Source: Betaproteobacteria bacterium
Lineage (GTDB): Bacteria > Pseudomonadota > Gammaproteobacteria > Burkholderiales > SG8-39
Length of the DNA stretch: 33,069 bases
Direction: 5' to 3'
Assembly: GCA_009693235.1 (NCBI GenBank)
Contig: SHXR01000053.1
Span: forward strand, 1 to 33,069
Below are positions 24,722 through 33,046 of the stretch, one piece after another; within the stretch, counting starts at the first letter, position 1, and each line of letters opens with the position of its first letter. A model generated the notes under the pieces. The model saw nothing but the letters and a program-made list of their open reading frames with translations, had not been told where the DNA came from and made no database searches. Both the position numbers and the translations under genes were made by a program.

Positions 24722-25348
24722 CTAAACGTAGTAGGTCACGCCCGTCATCACTTTTGAGGCAACCTGCATCGCAGCACGAATCGGCAACGGCAAATCGCTC
24801 GCGCCAAGTTGCTCGGCCGCATGGGCATGGCCCGCTTCTTCTGCACGCATCCGCTCGATGACCGCGCGCGTCTTGTCGTCACGCGGGCTGAGGCGCTCGA
24901 GATGTCCCGTCAAGTGCACCTCAACCTGACGCTCGGTTTCCTTCAGGAAGCCCAAATTCCAGCGGTCACCGAGCCGGCCGGCAGCGAATCCCAATGCAAA
25001 GGAGCCGGCGTACCAGAACGGATTCAACAGACTCGTGCGCCCGCCCAGTTCCTTGATGCGCGCTTCGCTCCAGGCTAGGTGATCTTCCTCCTCACGCGCC
25101 ACGCGATCCAGCGTGACGCGTAGCGACTCATTCGAGGAAGCGAGCGACTGCCCTTGATACAGCGCCTGCGCGCACACTTCGCCGCAGTGGTTCACGCGCA
25201 TGAGGGCGGCGGCGTGGTGGCGCTCGATGTCGGTCAAATCGTGTTCGGGGGCGATCTCTGCGGGGCTTGGACGCCGTGCCGGCGCACCCCCTGTGACTGT
25301 GCGCAGTGCGCGATCGAAAGCATTGATCAGGGCATCGAGATCAGCCAC
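24722..25348 (-). CDS. coq7: Coq7-type demethoxyubiquinone hydroxylase
   Basis: The 208-residue protein is the di-iron monooxygenase that adds the C6 hydroxyl in ubiquinone synthesis. Iron ligands are visible in NHCGEVCAQALYQGQ (Glu57), EEEDH at 86-90, ETERQVEVH and EEAGHAH, spaced as two EExxH-type pairs. It works at the inner membrane. A GTG at 25348 begins the conserved MADLDALI. The porin gene lies upstream on the same strand but behind its own terminator. Betaproteobacteria use Coq7 rather than UbiF at this step, which agrees with the taxonomic reading. Confidence 0.95.
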   Translation of the reverse strand: MADLDALINAFDRALRTVTGGAPARRPSPAEIAPEHDLTDIERHHAAALMRVNHCGEVCAQALYQGQSLASSNESLRVTLDRVAREEEDHLAWSEARIKELGGRTSLLNPFWYAGSFALGFAAGRLGDRWNLGFLKETERQVEVHLTGHLERLSPRDDKTRAVIERMRAEEAGHAHAAEQLGASDLPLPIRAAMQVASKVMTGVTYYV

Positions 25349-25380
25349 GCAAGGGCCTCGAATATCGGCGCGCCGTCATA

Positions 25381-25536
25381 TCAATAGATCATCCCAAAAG
25401 CGAGCGTCATGCGCGGAAAATCGTAGAACGAATCGCGCGGATTGTATGCGGCGTGAAAATACTGCGACGAAAAAATGAGCAGCCGGCCGAAACGACGGAG
25501 CCGGGCGGGCGCGGTGTTCTCTTTCCTTTTTACCGG
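25381..25536 (-). pseudogene. C-terminal remnant, possibly of a 2OG-Fe(II) oxygenase
   Basis: An open stretch of about 50 codons without a start encodes RLLIFSSQYFHAAYNPRDSF followed by YDFPRMTLAFGMIY and a stop at 25381. GRLLIFSSQYFHA resembles the last iron-binding His and the following strands of 2-oxoglutarate-dependent oxygenases. No upstream domain is found in any frame. It seems to be the tail of a deleted gene between coq7 and the porin. Confidence 0.35.
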
Positions 25537-25539
25537 CTA

Positions 25540-25705
25540 AGCGCGCGGATGCGCCATTCGTTCTAAAGACGATGGGCTCAGGAATTAATCGTGGTCTGTC
25601 CCTGAATGAATATGATATTGCAAGACTTGACCCCATGTACATTTGCTGTGATCAACTTACGGCGGGACTCACACCCGCAAGAATGCGCCCGTGCCGGGCG
25701 CACAT
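25540..25705. other. rest of the gap between coq7 and the porin gene
   Basis: Apart from the remnant at its left side and the porin terminator at its right, I see nothing definite here. Confidence 0.4.
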
Positions 25706-25730
25706 AAAAACGGGCGCCGAAGCGCCCGTT
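25706..25730 (-). terminator. intrinsic terminator of the porin gene
   Basis: On the minus strand ACGGGCGC, loop TTCG and GCGCCCGT form a perfect 8-bp stem with a UUCG tetraloop, followed by TTTTATG. It stands about 25 bases after the porin stop codon. Confidence 0.88.
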
Positions 25731-25753
25731 ATCAAGCCATCGACTACTGTCGA

Positions 25754-26995
25754 TTAGAAGTTGTGCTGAAAGCCCAGCCCAATGACGCGTGGGTCGACAC
25801 CAACGCTGGCAATAGGGACACCGCCGGTTGTTGAATTGACTCCACCTGTTGTCACATTGGTCGCGTCGTTCGCGGACGTGTACGAACCACCCGTGTAGTC
25901 CATGTTTTGGTTTGCGCCGTTCCTGATCTGGTTATACGTGACATAGATCGACGTACGTTTGGACGCTATATACCGTAGACCCATCATGTACGCGGCAGTC
26001 TTGGTGTCGTTGCAGGTAGAGCCTGATACCCCCGCGACCGCTCCGGACGTCGCCGTGCAACCCGAGACGCTTCCGGCCGAGCCGGCCCCAGCGAGCGCTT
26101 GGATTTTGCCGAACATATGCTCCCAGCTCACGGCCATGGTGGATTGCTTCAGGTCGTCGCCCTGAGTTGAGAAACCAGCCTTGGTGGTTGTATCACTGTT
26201 TCGCAGTTGCATGGCCAGGAACGAGATCTGGCCGCCCGGCGCGTAGGTGAAGCCAACGGACCCCTTCAAATTCTTGTTGGTCGCGCGAGTCGCGTTTACA
26301 GTATTACTAGGAGAAGCCGCCCGGACAGTTGACCAGTCAACCTGCGTGTTGATCGGACCGCTCGCCCAACGCGCCGTTACACCCGCGATCGAGGCATTGG
26401 CATTTACGTTTCCAGCAGCATTTTCCGAGTTCGGCTGATAGCTCAACGTCGTACCGAACCCATTGATTGTCGGGCTCGTGTACTGGACCACGTTCGATTG
26501 CCGTGCGATACCGGCATTCACTCGCCCGACTGAGCCGGTGAGCAACGGGATATCCGTGTTTATATAGTTGGCGGCGGTTTGGTTGATCGTGCCGTTGCCC
26601 CACCATATGTCCGTCCGACCGAACGTCAAGCGGCCAAAGCCACCTTCGAGTCCCACCCACGACGGGCGCGAACCGAGGAAACCTGAGCTGGTATTCGCCT
26701 GGTTACCCTGGCCCTGGGCGGTACCGTTGTCCATATTGACGCCTGATTCGATCTGGAAAACGGCGCGCAAACCGCTGCCAAGATCTTCAACGCCACGCAC
26801 CCCAAGGCGGGAACCCGAATCAAATACTCGCATGCGGGACTTGAAATCATTGCCCGCGGTTGTTGCACCGACGGCAGAGTAACTATCCAGGCCCAGATTC
26901 GCGCGACCGTACAGCGTCACGCCGCCTGGCGCTTGAGCAAATGCAGGGGCGGCGAACACGCTGGTGACTGCCAGCGCCATGATCTTCTTATTCAT
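25754..26995 (-). CDS. outer-membrane porin (betaproteobacterial Gram-negative porin family)
   Basis: The protein (413 residues) is a trimeric general porin. It has a signal peptide (MNKKIMALAVTSVFAAPAFA, cut before QAPGG), then VTLYGRANLGLDSYSAVG, GSRLGVRGVEDLGSGLRAVFQIE and GRPSWVGLEGGFGRLTFGR-like segments (actual ...FLGSRPSWVGLEGG), and the terminal Phe (GLGFQHNF) used for outer-membrane assembly. Sixteen beta strands are expected. The ATG at 26995 has GAGGAG nearby, and the upstream frame is ignored. It is a single-gene unit with its own terminator, and a perfect 16-base dyad stands about 170 bases upstream. One extracellular loop region is rich in Thr, Gly and Ser near the C-terminus. 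Confidence 0.95.
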   Translation of the reverse strand: MNKKIMALAVTSVFAAPAFAQAPGGVTLYGRANLGLDSYSAVGATTAGNDFKSRMRVFDSGSRLGVRGVEDLGSGLRAVFQIESGVNMDNGTAQGQGNQANTSSGFLGSRPSWVGLEGGFGRLTFGRTDIWWGNGTINQTAANYINTDIPLLTGSVGRVNAGIARQSNVVQYTSPTINGFGTTLSYQPNSENAAGNVNANASIAGVTARWASGPINTQVDWSTVRAASPSNTVNATRATNKNLKGSVGFTYAPGGQISFLAMQLRNSDTTTKAGFSTQGDDLKQSTMAVSWEHMFGKIQALAGAGSAGSVSGCTATSGAVAGVSGSTCNDTKTAAYMMGLRYIASKRTSIYVTYNQIRNGANQNMDYTGGSYTSANDATNVTTGGVNSTTGGVPIASVGVDPRVIGLGFQHNF

Positions 26996-27168
26996 CAACT
27001 GTTTCTCCTCTTGTAGGTAGGTTCGAATCGCCAGTCTGTAACCCCGACTCGCGATTCGCGTGGTACCCCTCCGATCATTCCGACAGGGGGAGTCGCGTCG
27101 ATTCTGCCGGCTGGCCACTGGTCGGCACAACAACAACCACTAAGAAAGTCGCAAAAGAAACACAAACC

Positions 27169-27184
27169 GTTGCGTTTACGCAAC
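27169..27184. promoter_or_regulatory. dyad upstream of the porin gene, possible operator
   Basis: GTTGCG-TTTA-CGCAAC is a perfect 6-4-6 dyad about 175 bases before the porin start. A second dyad, ACCTCG-TCCGG-CGAGGT, lies at 27224-27240. The promoter itself is not clear. The first dyad looks like a site for a dimeric regulator. Confidence 0.45.
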
Positions 27185-27240
27185 AACGAGAATGTCGGGC
27201 AAGTTCATTGAGATAGCATGGAAACCTCGTCCGGCGAGGT

Positions 27241-27480
27241 TGCCCAAACCAGGACTATTTGGCATAACTGCCTGAGCACGCTGGCCCTTTTATTGCCGCA
27301 GCGCAACAAAACACCCCCCTCAGGCAAACACGACGGCGGGACGAACACGACGTGACGCAACGTCGATCGATGACCTTCCAACTCGGGCCGTCGTCATCCA
27401 CCCGGTGCGTCCTTGGTGCCGTCGTGCGTTCGCCCCAATGCTCACTTAAGAAATCAATTTGGCCTCGAAAACCAGCCGAT
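27241..27480. other. intergenic region between the porin and the toxin-antitoxin pair
   Basis: The gene-free stretch is 26996-27517. Besides the dyads at 27169-27240 and the antitoxin operator at 27486, it contains dispersed-repeat-like words (ACACGACGGCGGGACGAACACGACG-type, 27330-27430). No gene is supported. Confidence 0.5.
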
Positions 27481-27485
27481 GAGAT

Positions 27486-27496
27486 ACCATAATGGT
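27486..27496. promoter_or_regulatory. candidate antitoxin operator
   Basis: ACCAT-A-ATGGT is an 11-base palindrome 21 bases before the antitoxin start. Ribbon-helix-helix antitoxins usually repress their own promoter through such short dyads, and CATAAT within it could be a -10 box. Confidence 0.5.
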
Positions 27497-27517
27497 TCCA
27501 TATCGGTTGGAGATGGC

Positions 27518-27763
27518 ATGCCTGCCAATTTGACTCTAAAGAACATTCCGGATGACGTGTATGACCGCCTGAAGCTATCGGCGGAAGCGCATCGTCGCAG
27601 CATGAACAGCGAAGCAATCGTGTGTCTCGAAGCGATGTTACTGCCCGCCAAGCTTGCGCCAAGTGACCGACTGGCTCGGGCGCGTGAGTTACGCGGTGCA
27701 CTTCGGCACGGTAAGTTCGCGGCGCGTGACATCGACAAATTGAAGCGGGAAGGACGCGCATGA
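27518..27763 (+). CDS. FitA/VapB-like ribbon-helix-helix antitoxin
   Basis: The 81-residue protein starts with MPANLTLKNIPDDVYDRLK and continues with RRSMNSEAIVCLEAML, the beta strand and two helices of an Arc/FitA-type ribbon-helix-helix DNA-binding domain. The C-terminal part should bind and block the PIN toxin. The ATG at 27518 has GGAG upstream and matches the usual N-terminus; the longer upstream frame is not supported. It overlaps the toxin start by four bases (ATGA). Confidence 0.9.
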   Translation: MPANLTLKNIPDDVYDRLKLSAEAHRRSMNSEAIVCLEAMLLPAKLAPSDRLARARELRGALRHGKFAARDIDKLKREGRA

Positions 27764-28155
27764 TCGTTGTCGATTCGAACGTTTTGGCGTACCTGTACCT
27801 ACCGGGGGAGTACACCGCACAGGCTGAAGTTTTGCTTGAGCGGGATTCGAATTGGGCTGCACCTATCCTATGGAGAAGTGAGTTTCGTAACATTCTCGCA
27901 GGCTATATGCGACGGAAGACGCTCACATTCGAAGAGGCATGCATGGTGCAAGAAGAGGCGGAGGGTCTGCTCTTTGGTGCAGAGTTTGAAGTCGATTCGA
28001 CAGCCGTGCTCCAGTTGGTGCGCGATAGCCGTTGTTCGGCCTATGACTGCGAATTCATGGCGCTGGCGAACCAGCTCAACTCGAAACTTGTGACGGTCGA
28101 CAAGAAGCTATTGCAAGCATTCCCGGAACGGGCCGTGGCGCTGGTTGCGGGCTAA
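27760..28155 (+). CDS. vapC: PIN-domain toxin (VapC family)
   Basis: The 131-residue protein is a PIN-domain ribonuclease. The acidic cluster is visible as Asp5 (IVVDSNVL), a Glu in WRSEFRNIL, Asp in SAYDCEFMALA and Asp in VTVDKKLL. VapC toxins cut tRNA-fMet or other RNA in the cytoplasm and are neutralised by the partner encoded just before. The ATGA overlap with the antitoxin gene is typical of this system. The sequence at and after its stop codon reappears inverted at the right end of the window, a hint that the module sits at a mobile or recombined junction. Confidence 0.93.
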   Translation: MIVVDSNVLAYLYLPGEYTAQAEVLLERDSNWAAPILWRSEFRNILAGYMRRKTLTFEEACMVQEEAEGLLFGAEFEVDSTAVLQLVRDSRCSAYDCEFMALANQLNSKLVTVDKKLLQAFPERAVALVAG

Positions 28156-28182
28156 TCACCATCCTTCTATGATCGACGCCCC
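28155..28182. repeat. dispersed repeat, copy 1 (inverted relative to 33019-33046)
   Basis: ATCACCATCCTTCTATGATC and the following eight bases, directly at the vapC stop, match the reverse complement of 33019-33046 at 26 of 28 positions. Confidence 0.7.
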
Positions 28183-28235
28183 TTAAGGGCTAGCTCTACG
28201 CTTTGCAGTAGGGCAACTACGACGACACGCCGGGC

Positions 28236-29024
28236 TTATCCAAACAGCCTCGCCAGCGCTTGGCCCGGATCCGCGGCCCGCATGAATGCCTCGCCGACCA
28301 GGAACGCACCGACCCCACGCGCACGCATCCGATCGGCATCGGCACGCGAGAGAATACCGCTCTCGGTAATCGTCAATCGATCCGCCGGAATGCGATCCAG
28401 GAGATCAAGCGTTGTATCCAGACGCGTCTCAAACGTTCGGAGGTTCCGGTTGTTGATGCCTAACAACGGCGTGCGCAGCTGCAGGGCGCGGTCCAGCTCT
28501 GCAGCATCATGCACTTCCACCAGCACCGCCATGCCAAGGGCCAGCGCAAGGTCTTCCAGCGCGATCATCTTGGCCTGCTCAAGCGCCGCCACGATCAGCA
28601 GAACGCAGTCGGCGCCCATCGCACGTGCTTCGACGACCTGGTACGGATCAACGATGAAATCCTTGCGGAGGACCGGAATGCCGCCGGCGGCCTTTGCCTC
28701 GATGAGAAATTCCGGCCCGCCTTGAAAGAACTGCCGGTCGGTGAGCACCGACAGGCACGCAGCGCCGTGCGTCGCATAGGAGCGCGCGATCGCCGCAACA
28801 TTAAAATCCGCGCGCAGCACCCCTTTGCTGGGGCTTGCTTTCTTGATTTCCGCGATCACCGCCGATTGGCCCGCTGCAATTTTGCTGCGCATAGCGCCGA
28901 CGAAATCGCGTGCTTGGGGCTGTGCCTCGGCGTCCCGTCGGAGTGAAACGAGATCGCGCTTGGCGAGCGCCGCCGTAATTTCTTGGGCCTTGACGGCGAG
29001 GATGCGTTCTAAAACGTCAGCCAT
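28236..29024 (-). CDS. trpC: indole-3-glycerol phosphate synthase
   Basis: The 262-residue TIM-barrel enzyme closes the indole ring in tryptophan synthesis. It has [65 protein letters not shown] and TESGI in the standard order. It is monofunctional (no TrpF domain). It is the last gene of the minus-strand trp block; a toxin-antitoxin pair stands between it and trpD, so its transcription now depends on reading through that pair or on its own promoter. Confidence 0.97.
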   Translation of the reverse strand: MADVLERILAVKAQEITAALAKRDLVSLRRDAEAQPQARDFVGAMRSKIAAGQSAVIAEIKKASPSKGVLRADFNVAAIARSYATHGAACLSVLTDRQFFQGGPEFLIEAKAAGGIPVLRKDFIVDPYQVVEARAMGADCVLLIVAALEQAKMIALEDLALALGMAVLVEVHDAAELDRALQLRTPLLGINNRNLRTFETRLDTTLDLLDRIPADRLTITESGILSRADADRMRARGVGAFLVGEAFMRAADPGQALARLFG

Positions 29025-29094
29025 GATGCGGTTCCAGTAGTGTCCCAGTCGCGAATACAGCGTTACGGACCGACCGCGTTGCCGAGATAGCTCG

Positions 29095-29289
29095 CTAAAA
29101 GCGCTTGGGTAAGCCAGCTTGCTTCAGAACGCCATTGGCTGTATGGCGCGATTTGATGCTGCGGTCAACGGTAAATCGCCTATTGGTAATCGGGCTGAAC
29201 CAAATCTCATGGTCACCCTTGCCGTGACGGTCGAAGTTGCACCCTGCCTGAGGCAGGATTTCGGTCAGTGGATGATAGAGATCGGCCAC
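29095..29289 (-). CDS. hicA: HicA-type toxin
   Basis: The 64-residue protein is a HicA-like mRNA interferase with a double-stranded-RNA-binding-like fold. It shows the [16 protein letters not shown] segment with the catalytic His and the family's closing [15 protein letters not shown]. It would degrade mRNA on ribosomes unless bound by its partner. The start overlaps the end of the HicB-like gene by 25 bases. The order antitoxin-before-toxin is the reverse of the usual hicAB order but known. It lies between trpD and trpC. Confidence 0.9.
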   Translation of the reverse strand: MADLYHPLTEILPQAGCNFDRHGKGDHEIWFSPITNRRFTVDRSIKSRHTANGVLKQAGLPKRF

Positions 29290-29525
29290 CTACTGCGCGG
29301 TGGTGCGTAAGTCATGACACTACGCTCGCTTCGCAACGTGAAGGGTACTTCGTCGCCATCGTTGTACCCGTTCGCGGCTAGCAACTCAGGGATCATCACT
29401 TTCAGCTTTTCAATAAACACTTCCATCGACGCCGCTTCTGTGATCAAGCCCGGCACATCGTCACTCGTTGCAACCCATACTTCTGCCTCGGGATCCCAAA
29501 TCGCCACCACATCGAATTGACGCAT
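29265..29525 (-). CDS. HicB-like antitoxin (DUF1902)
   Basis: The 86-residue protein begins MRQFDVVAIWDPEAEVWVAT and SDDVPGLITEAASMEVFIEK, the partial RNase-H-like fold of the HicB/DUF1902 family. There is no DNA-binding domain in the short C-terminus. It should neutralise the HicA toxin encoded next. The ATG at 29525 has AGGAGG upstream, a better site than that of the neighbouring trp genes. It starts about 45 bases after the trpD stop. Confidence 0.87.
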   Translation of the reverse strand: MRQFDVVAIWDPEAEVWVATSDDVPGLITEAASMEVFIEKLKVMIPELLAANGYNDGDEVPFTLRSERSVMTYAPPRSRWPISIIH

Positions 29526-29569
29526 GGAGCCTCCTTGGCTGCCTGATTCGTCGGACATTATTTCACGAA

Positions 29570-30601
29570 TTACTTTCCCGCTTGCTGGGTAAATTTGACG
29601 AACTCATCCAGCTTGGCCCGCGCTGCACCGCTCGCAATAATGTCAAACGCCTTGTCGATGCCGTCTTGCATGGTCGGGACCAGGCCGGAAACATAGATTG
29701 CCGCGCCTGCATTCAAACCGACGATATCGCGCGCCGCGCCAACCTTGTTTTCCAGCGCACCCAACACCACTGCCCGCGATTCCTCGACGGTGCCCACTTT
29801 CAAGGTCCGCGAATCGTGCACCGGCAAGCCGAATTTTTCAGGATGCACCGAGTACTCCTCGATGCGGCCGTCCTTCAATTCGCCGATCATGGTCTGCCCG
29901 CTGATGGAAATTTCGTCCAAGCTTTCCATGCCGTAGACCGTCATCGCATGGCGCGCACCGAGTCGCTGCATGACGCGGATCTGTATGCCAACCAGATCCT
30001 GATGGAACACGCCCATAACCTGTGTTGGCGCGAGCGCTGGATTGGTCAAGGGCCCGAGAATATTGAAGATGGTGCGCACTCCCAGTTCACGGCGCACTGG
30101 CGCGGCGTGTTTCATCGCCGCATGATGGGCCGGCGCGAACATAAACCCGATTCCCACTTCGTCGATACAGCGCCCCACCTGATCGGGCGTGAGAATGATA
30201 TTTGCACCGAGTGCCTCCAGTACGTCGGCGCTCCCCGACTTGCTCGACACCGCGCGATTGCCATGTTTGGCTACTTTCGCGCCCGCCGCCGCGCAAACGA
30301 AGGCCGCGGTGGTGGAAATGTTGAAGGTATGGGAACTATCGCCCCCCGTGCCCACGACATCAACGAGATGCCGGGTATCTTTGACCGTCACCTTCGTGGC
30401 GAACTCGCGCATCACCTGCGCCGCGGCAGCGATTTCGCCGATCGTTTCTTTCTTGACGCGCAGCCCCACCATGATCGCGGCGATCATCACCGGCGACATC
30501 TGCCCGCTCATGATCGAGCGCATGAGGTCCAGCATCTCGTCGTGGAAAATCTCGCGATGCTCGATGGTGCGTTGCAAGGCCTCTTGGGCGGTGATGGTCA
30601 T
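29570..30601 (-). CDS. trpD: anthranilate phosphoribosyltransferase
   Basis: The 343-residue enzyme transfers phosphoribose from PRPP to anthranilate in tryptophan synthesis. The PRPP-binding [32 protein letters not shown] and the closing [10 protein letters not shown] are present. It is not fused to TrpG. The ATG at 30601 begins the conserved [10 protein letters not shown]; the frame upstream is leader. It follows trpG by 14 bases and is followed by the HicB-like gene. Confidence 0.97.
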   Translation of the reverse strand: MTITAQEALQRTIEHREIFHDEMLDLMRSIMSGQMSPVMIAAIMVGLRVKKETIGEIAAAAQVMREFATKVTVKDTRHLVDVVGTGGDSSHTFNISTTAAFVCAAAGAKVAKHGNRAVSSKSGSADVLEALGANIILTPDQVGRCIDEVGIGFMFAPAHHAAMKHAAPVRRELGVRTIFNILGPLTNPALAPTQVMGVFHQDLVGIQIRVMQRLGARHAMTVYGMESLDEISISGQTMIGELKDGRIEEYSVHPEKFGLPVHDSRTLKVGTVEESRAVVLGALENKVGAARDIVGLNAGAAIYVSGLVPTMQDGIDKAFDIIASGAARAKLDEFVKFTQQAGK

Positions 30602-30615
30602 GGGAAGCGTTCCTT

Positions 30616-31194
30616 TCAGGTCGTTGGGATGCATGATGTCAGAAAGTTTTGCAGGAGACGATGGCCGTGCTCGGAGAGCACCGACTCAGGATGGAACTGG
30701 ACGCCCTCGATTGGGAACGTGCGATGTCTAAGGCCCAGGATCTCGCCATCGGCGGTCCAGGCCGTCACTTCGAGGCAGTCGGGAAGGTCTTCGCGCGCCA
30801 CCGCTAGCGAGTGATATCGCGTTGCGATAAACGGTGCCGGCAATCCGGCGAATACACCCTGCCCCGCGTGTTCGACCGGCGACACCTTGCCATGCATCAG
30901 CGTCTTGGCATGGACCACCTTACCTCCAAATGCTTGGCCAATCGCCTGATGCCCAAGACACACGCCAAGAATGGGTTTCTTGCCGGGGAATCTTGCAATC
31001 GCATCGAGGGAGATTCCGGCCTCATTCGGCGAACAAGGCCCAGGCGAGATGACAATCCGCTCGGGATCGAGCGCATCGGTATCGGCAAGCGAGACTTCTT
31101 CGTTGCGAACGACCTTTACCTCGGCGCCAAGCTCGCCCAGATATTGAACGAGGTTGTAGGTGAAGGAGTCGTAATTGTCGATCATGAGAATCAT
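30616..31194 (-). CDS. trpG: anthranilate synthase, glutamine amidotransferase subunit
   Basis: The 192-residue protein is the class I glutaminase subunit that feeds ammonia to TrpE. The nucleophile Cys is in [10 protein letters not shown] and the His/Glu pair in [19 protein letters not shown] and [12 protein letters not shown] are conserved. The ATG at 31194 uses GGAGG in the last codons of trpE, five bases upstream, so the two are coupled. A PabA role for folate is also common for this subunit. Confidence 0.97.
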   Translation of the reverse strand: MILMIDNYDSFTYNLVQYLGELGAEVKVVRNEEVSLADTDALDPERIVISPGPCSPNEAGISLDAIARFPGKKPILGVCLGHQAIGQAFGGKVVHAKTLMHGKVSPVEHAGQGVFAGLPAPFIATRYHSLAVAREDLPDCLEVTAWTADGEILGLRHRTFPIEGVQFHPESVLSEHGHRLLQNFLTSCIPTT

Positions 31195-31199
31195 GGCAG

Positions 31200-32681
31200 T
31201 CACTCCTCCACTTTCGTATCCAGCCCCGCGGAGGCCATCTCCGCCGCGCGCAAGAGGGCCCGCGCTTTCATGTTCGTCTCTTCCCATTCGCTCTCTGGTA
31301 TGGAATCCGTGACGATGCCGGCGGCCGCCTGCACGTGAAGCATTTCGTCTTTCACGACGGCGGTGCGAATCGCGATCGCGACATCCATGTCGCCATGAAA
31401 TCCGAGGTACCCCGCCGCGCCGGAATACACACCCCGCTTCACGGGCTCCAATTCGTCGATGATCTCCATCGCGCGAACCTTGGGCGCGCCCGTCACCGTT
31501 CCCGCGGGAAACGTCGCGCGCAAAACGTCGATGGCATCGAGCCCCGGCCGTAGCGTGCCCTCGACGTTTGACACGATGTGCATCACATGTGAATAGCGCT
31601 CGATCACCATGTTGTCGGTGACCTTGACCGAACCCATCTCAGCGATGCGCCCCACGTCGTTCCGCCCCAGATCGATCAGCATCACATGCTCGGCGCGCTC
31701 TTTTGGATCGGCGAGCAATTCGTCGGCCAACGCGCGATCCTCGTCTGGTGTCGCACCGCGCCGCCGCGTACCCGCAATTGGCCTGAGCGTCACCTTGCGC
31801 CCTTCCTTCCGGACGAGAATTTCCGGTGATGCACTCACCACATGGAAATCGCGGAAGTTGAAATAGAACATGTACGGCGACGGATTGAGCGTACGCCGGC
31901 ACCGATAGAGCGCGAGCGGCTCGGCAGCAAATCGGCGCGACAGACGCTGTGAGATCTGTACCTGCATCACATCCCCGTCTTGGATGTAGCGCTTGGCCTT
32001 CGCGGCAGCCTGCAAGTAACTCGCTTCGCCAAAATTGGATTGCACCGGATGCGCGACGACAGGCAGGTGCGCGGGGATATCGACGGGCTTTCGCAGGGCC
32101 GCGAGCAACTGCCGCGGGCGCTCGGTGCCGTATGAAAACGCGAGCGGATTGCGTGAATCGACGAACACCACGAGGTAAAGCTTGCCGGCTAGATTATCGA
32201 CAATCGCGACCCCTTCCGAGAGCAAGAGGATCGCATCAGGCGTGCCAATCGGGTCTGGCTTCTCGGGCTTGCGATCGAGTTTGGGTTCGATTCAGCGCAC
32301 CGTTTCGTAGCCGAAATAGCCGACCAACCCGCCGCAAAATCGTGGCGGCCCCGGCAACGACGCGACCTTGAAGCAGCCCAAATATTGGCGCACGAAGTGA
32401 AGGGGATCGGCAACGTCCGCCTCTTCGGTCACCGCTTCGCCGTGCATCACCGCAACATGCCGGCCGCGAATGACAATGCGGCTTGCCGAGGGCAAACCGA
32501 TGAACGAATATCGGCCGAATCGTTCGCCGCCTTGCACCGATTCGAGAAGATACGAATACGGCTGATTGGCAAGCTTTAGGTAGACGGAGAGTGGCGTATC
32601 GAGATCGGCAAACGTATCGAGAACGATTGGAATACGTTGATAGCCCTCGCTGGCGAGGCGCCGGAATGCGGCTGCATTCAT
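31200..32681 (-). pseudogene. trpE: anthranilate synthase component I, interrupted by an in-frame TGA
   Basis: The whole frame spans 493 residues, the normal length of TrpE, which makes anthranilate from chorismate. The first part has the tryptophan-feedback motif in SYLLESVQGGERFGRYSFIG; the second has [26 protein letters not shown] and [20 protein letters not shown], all expected catalytic motifs. The reading stops at TGA (32292-32294) after YFGYETVR and resumes in the same frame with IEPKLDRKPEKPDPIGTPDA. TGG (Trp) would be one transition away; Tyr is common at this site. Nothing else is wrong. Either the strain cannot make tryptophan, or this is a sequencing error, or the codon is read through. 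The ATG at 32681 has CCGGAG upstream. Confidence 0.9.
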
Positions 32682-33045
32682 GGTGTTGCTCCGGATGCTG
32701 CCGGGTCGGGGCGACCCGCTGAATCGAAGGGCTGACCCTAGTTGGTCAGCAGGAAGGTACGAACGACGTTAGCGGCGCCACCAGCGCCAGCTACTGCGAA
32801 CCTTCAAACTCTCGATCGATCGGAACAACATGTGTGCGAACGTTCCCGCAACAAATGCGCGAGCGGCCCTGCCCCGCAAGAGTTCGAAGTGTATGGCGAT
32901 CCAGCGTGCAATGCAACTACAAGTCTTGTCCAACGAGGTTTGATCCCGAACCGAAGGCCGTGATTCCAACGAGGTTTGATCCTGAAGGGCGCTGGCGAGT
33001 GGGGCGCGTAGAGGGGGCGGGGAGTCGATCATCGAAGGATGGTGA
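32682..33045. other. region upstream of trpE to the window edge
   Basis: About 360 bases hold no clear gene. Two hairpins precede trpE on the minus strand: CGGGTC-GCCCC-GACCCG (near 32701-32718) and GCTGACC-AACTA-GGTCAGC (near 32731-32750). A short open stretch before them ends GGAANVVRTFLLTN-stop, perhaps the tail of a lost gene. A classical trp leader peptide with Trp codons was not seen. Confidence 0.45.
32929..32982. repeat. 18-base direct repeat, 36-base period
   Basis: TCCAACGAGGTTTGATCC occurs at 32929-32946 and again at 32965-32982. Only two copies are present. Confidence 0.75.
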
Positions 33046-33046
33046 T
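33019..33046. repeat. dispersed repeat, copy 2
   Basis: This stretch, containing TCGATCATCGAAGGATGGTG, matches the reverse complement of 28155-28182 at 26 of 28 positions. It directly precedes a possible transposase start at the window edge. Confidence 0.7.

Noticed and set aside
27016..27032. GGTTCGAATC, resembling a tRNA T-loop
   Set aside because: No acceptor, D or anticodon arms can be formed around it; it is in the porin leader.
29468..30814. Plus-strand open frame of 448 codons over trpD
   Set aside because: Antisense to trpD and the trpG end; composition is typical of a shadow frame.
31200..32681. Recoding of TGA as Trp or selenocysteine in this organism
   Set aside because: TGA is used as a normal stop in other genes of the window (for example hyuA), no selenocysteine-type hairpin was evident, and TrpE is not a selenoprotein.
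32929..32982. Two 18-base repeats with 36-base period, resembling a CRISPR fragment
   Set aside because: Only two copies, only one interval, no further copies and no cas genes.
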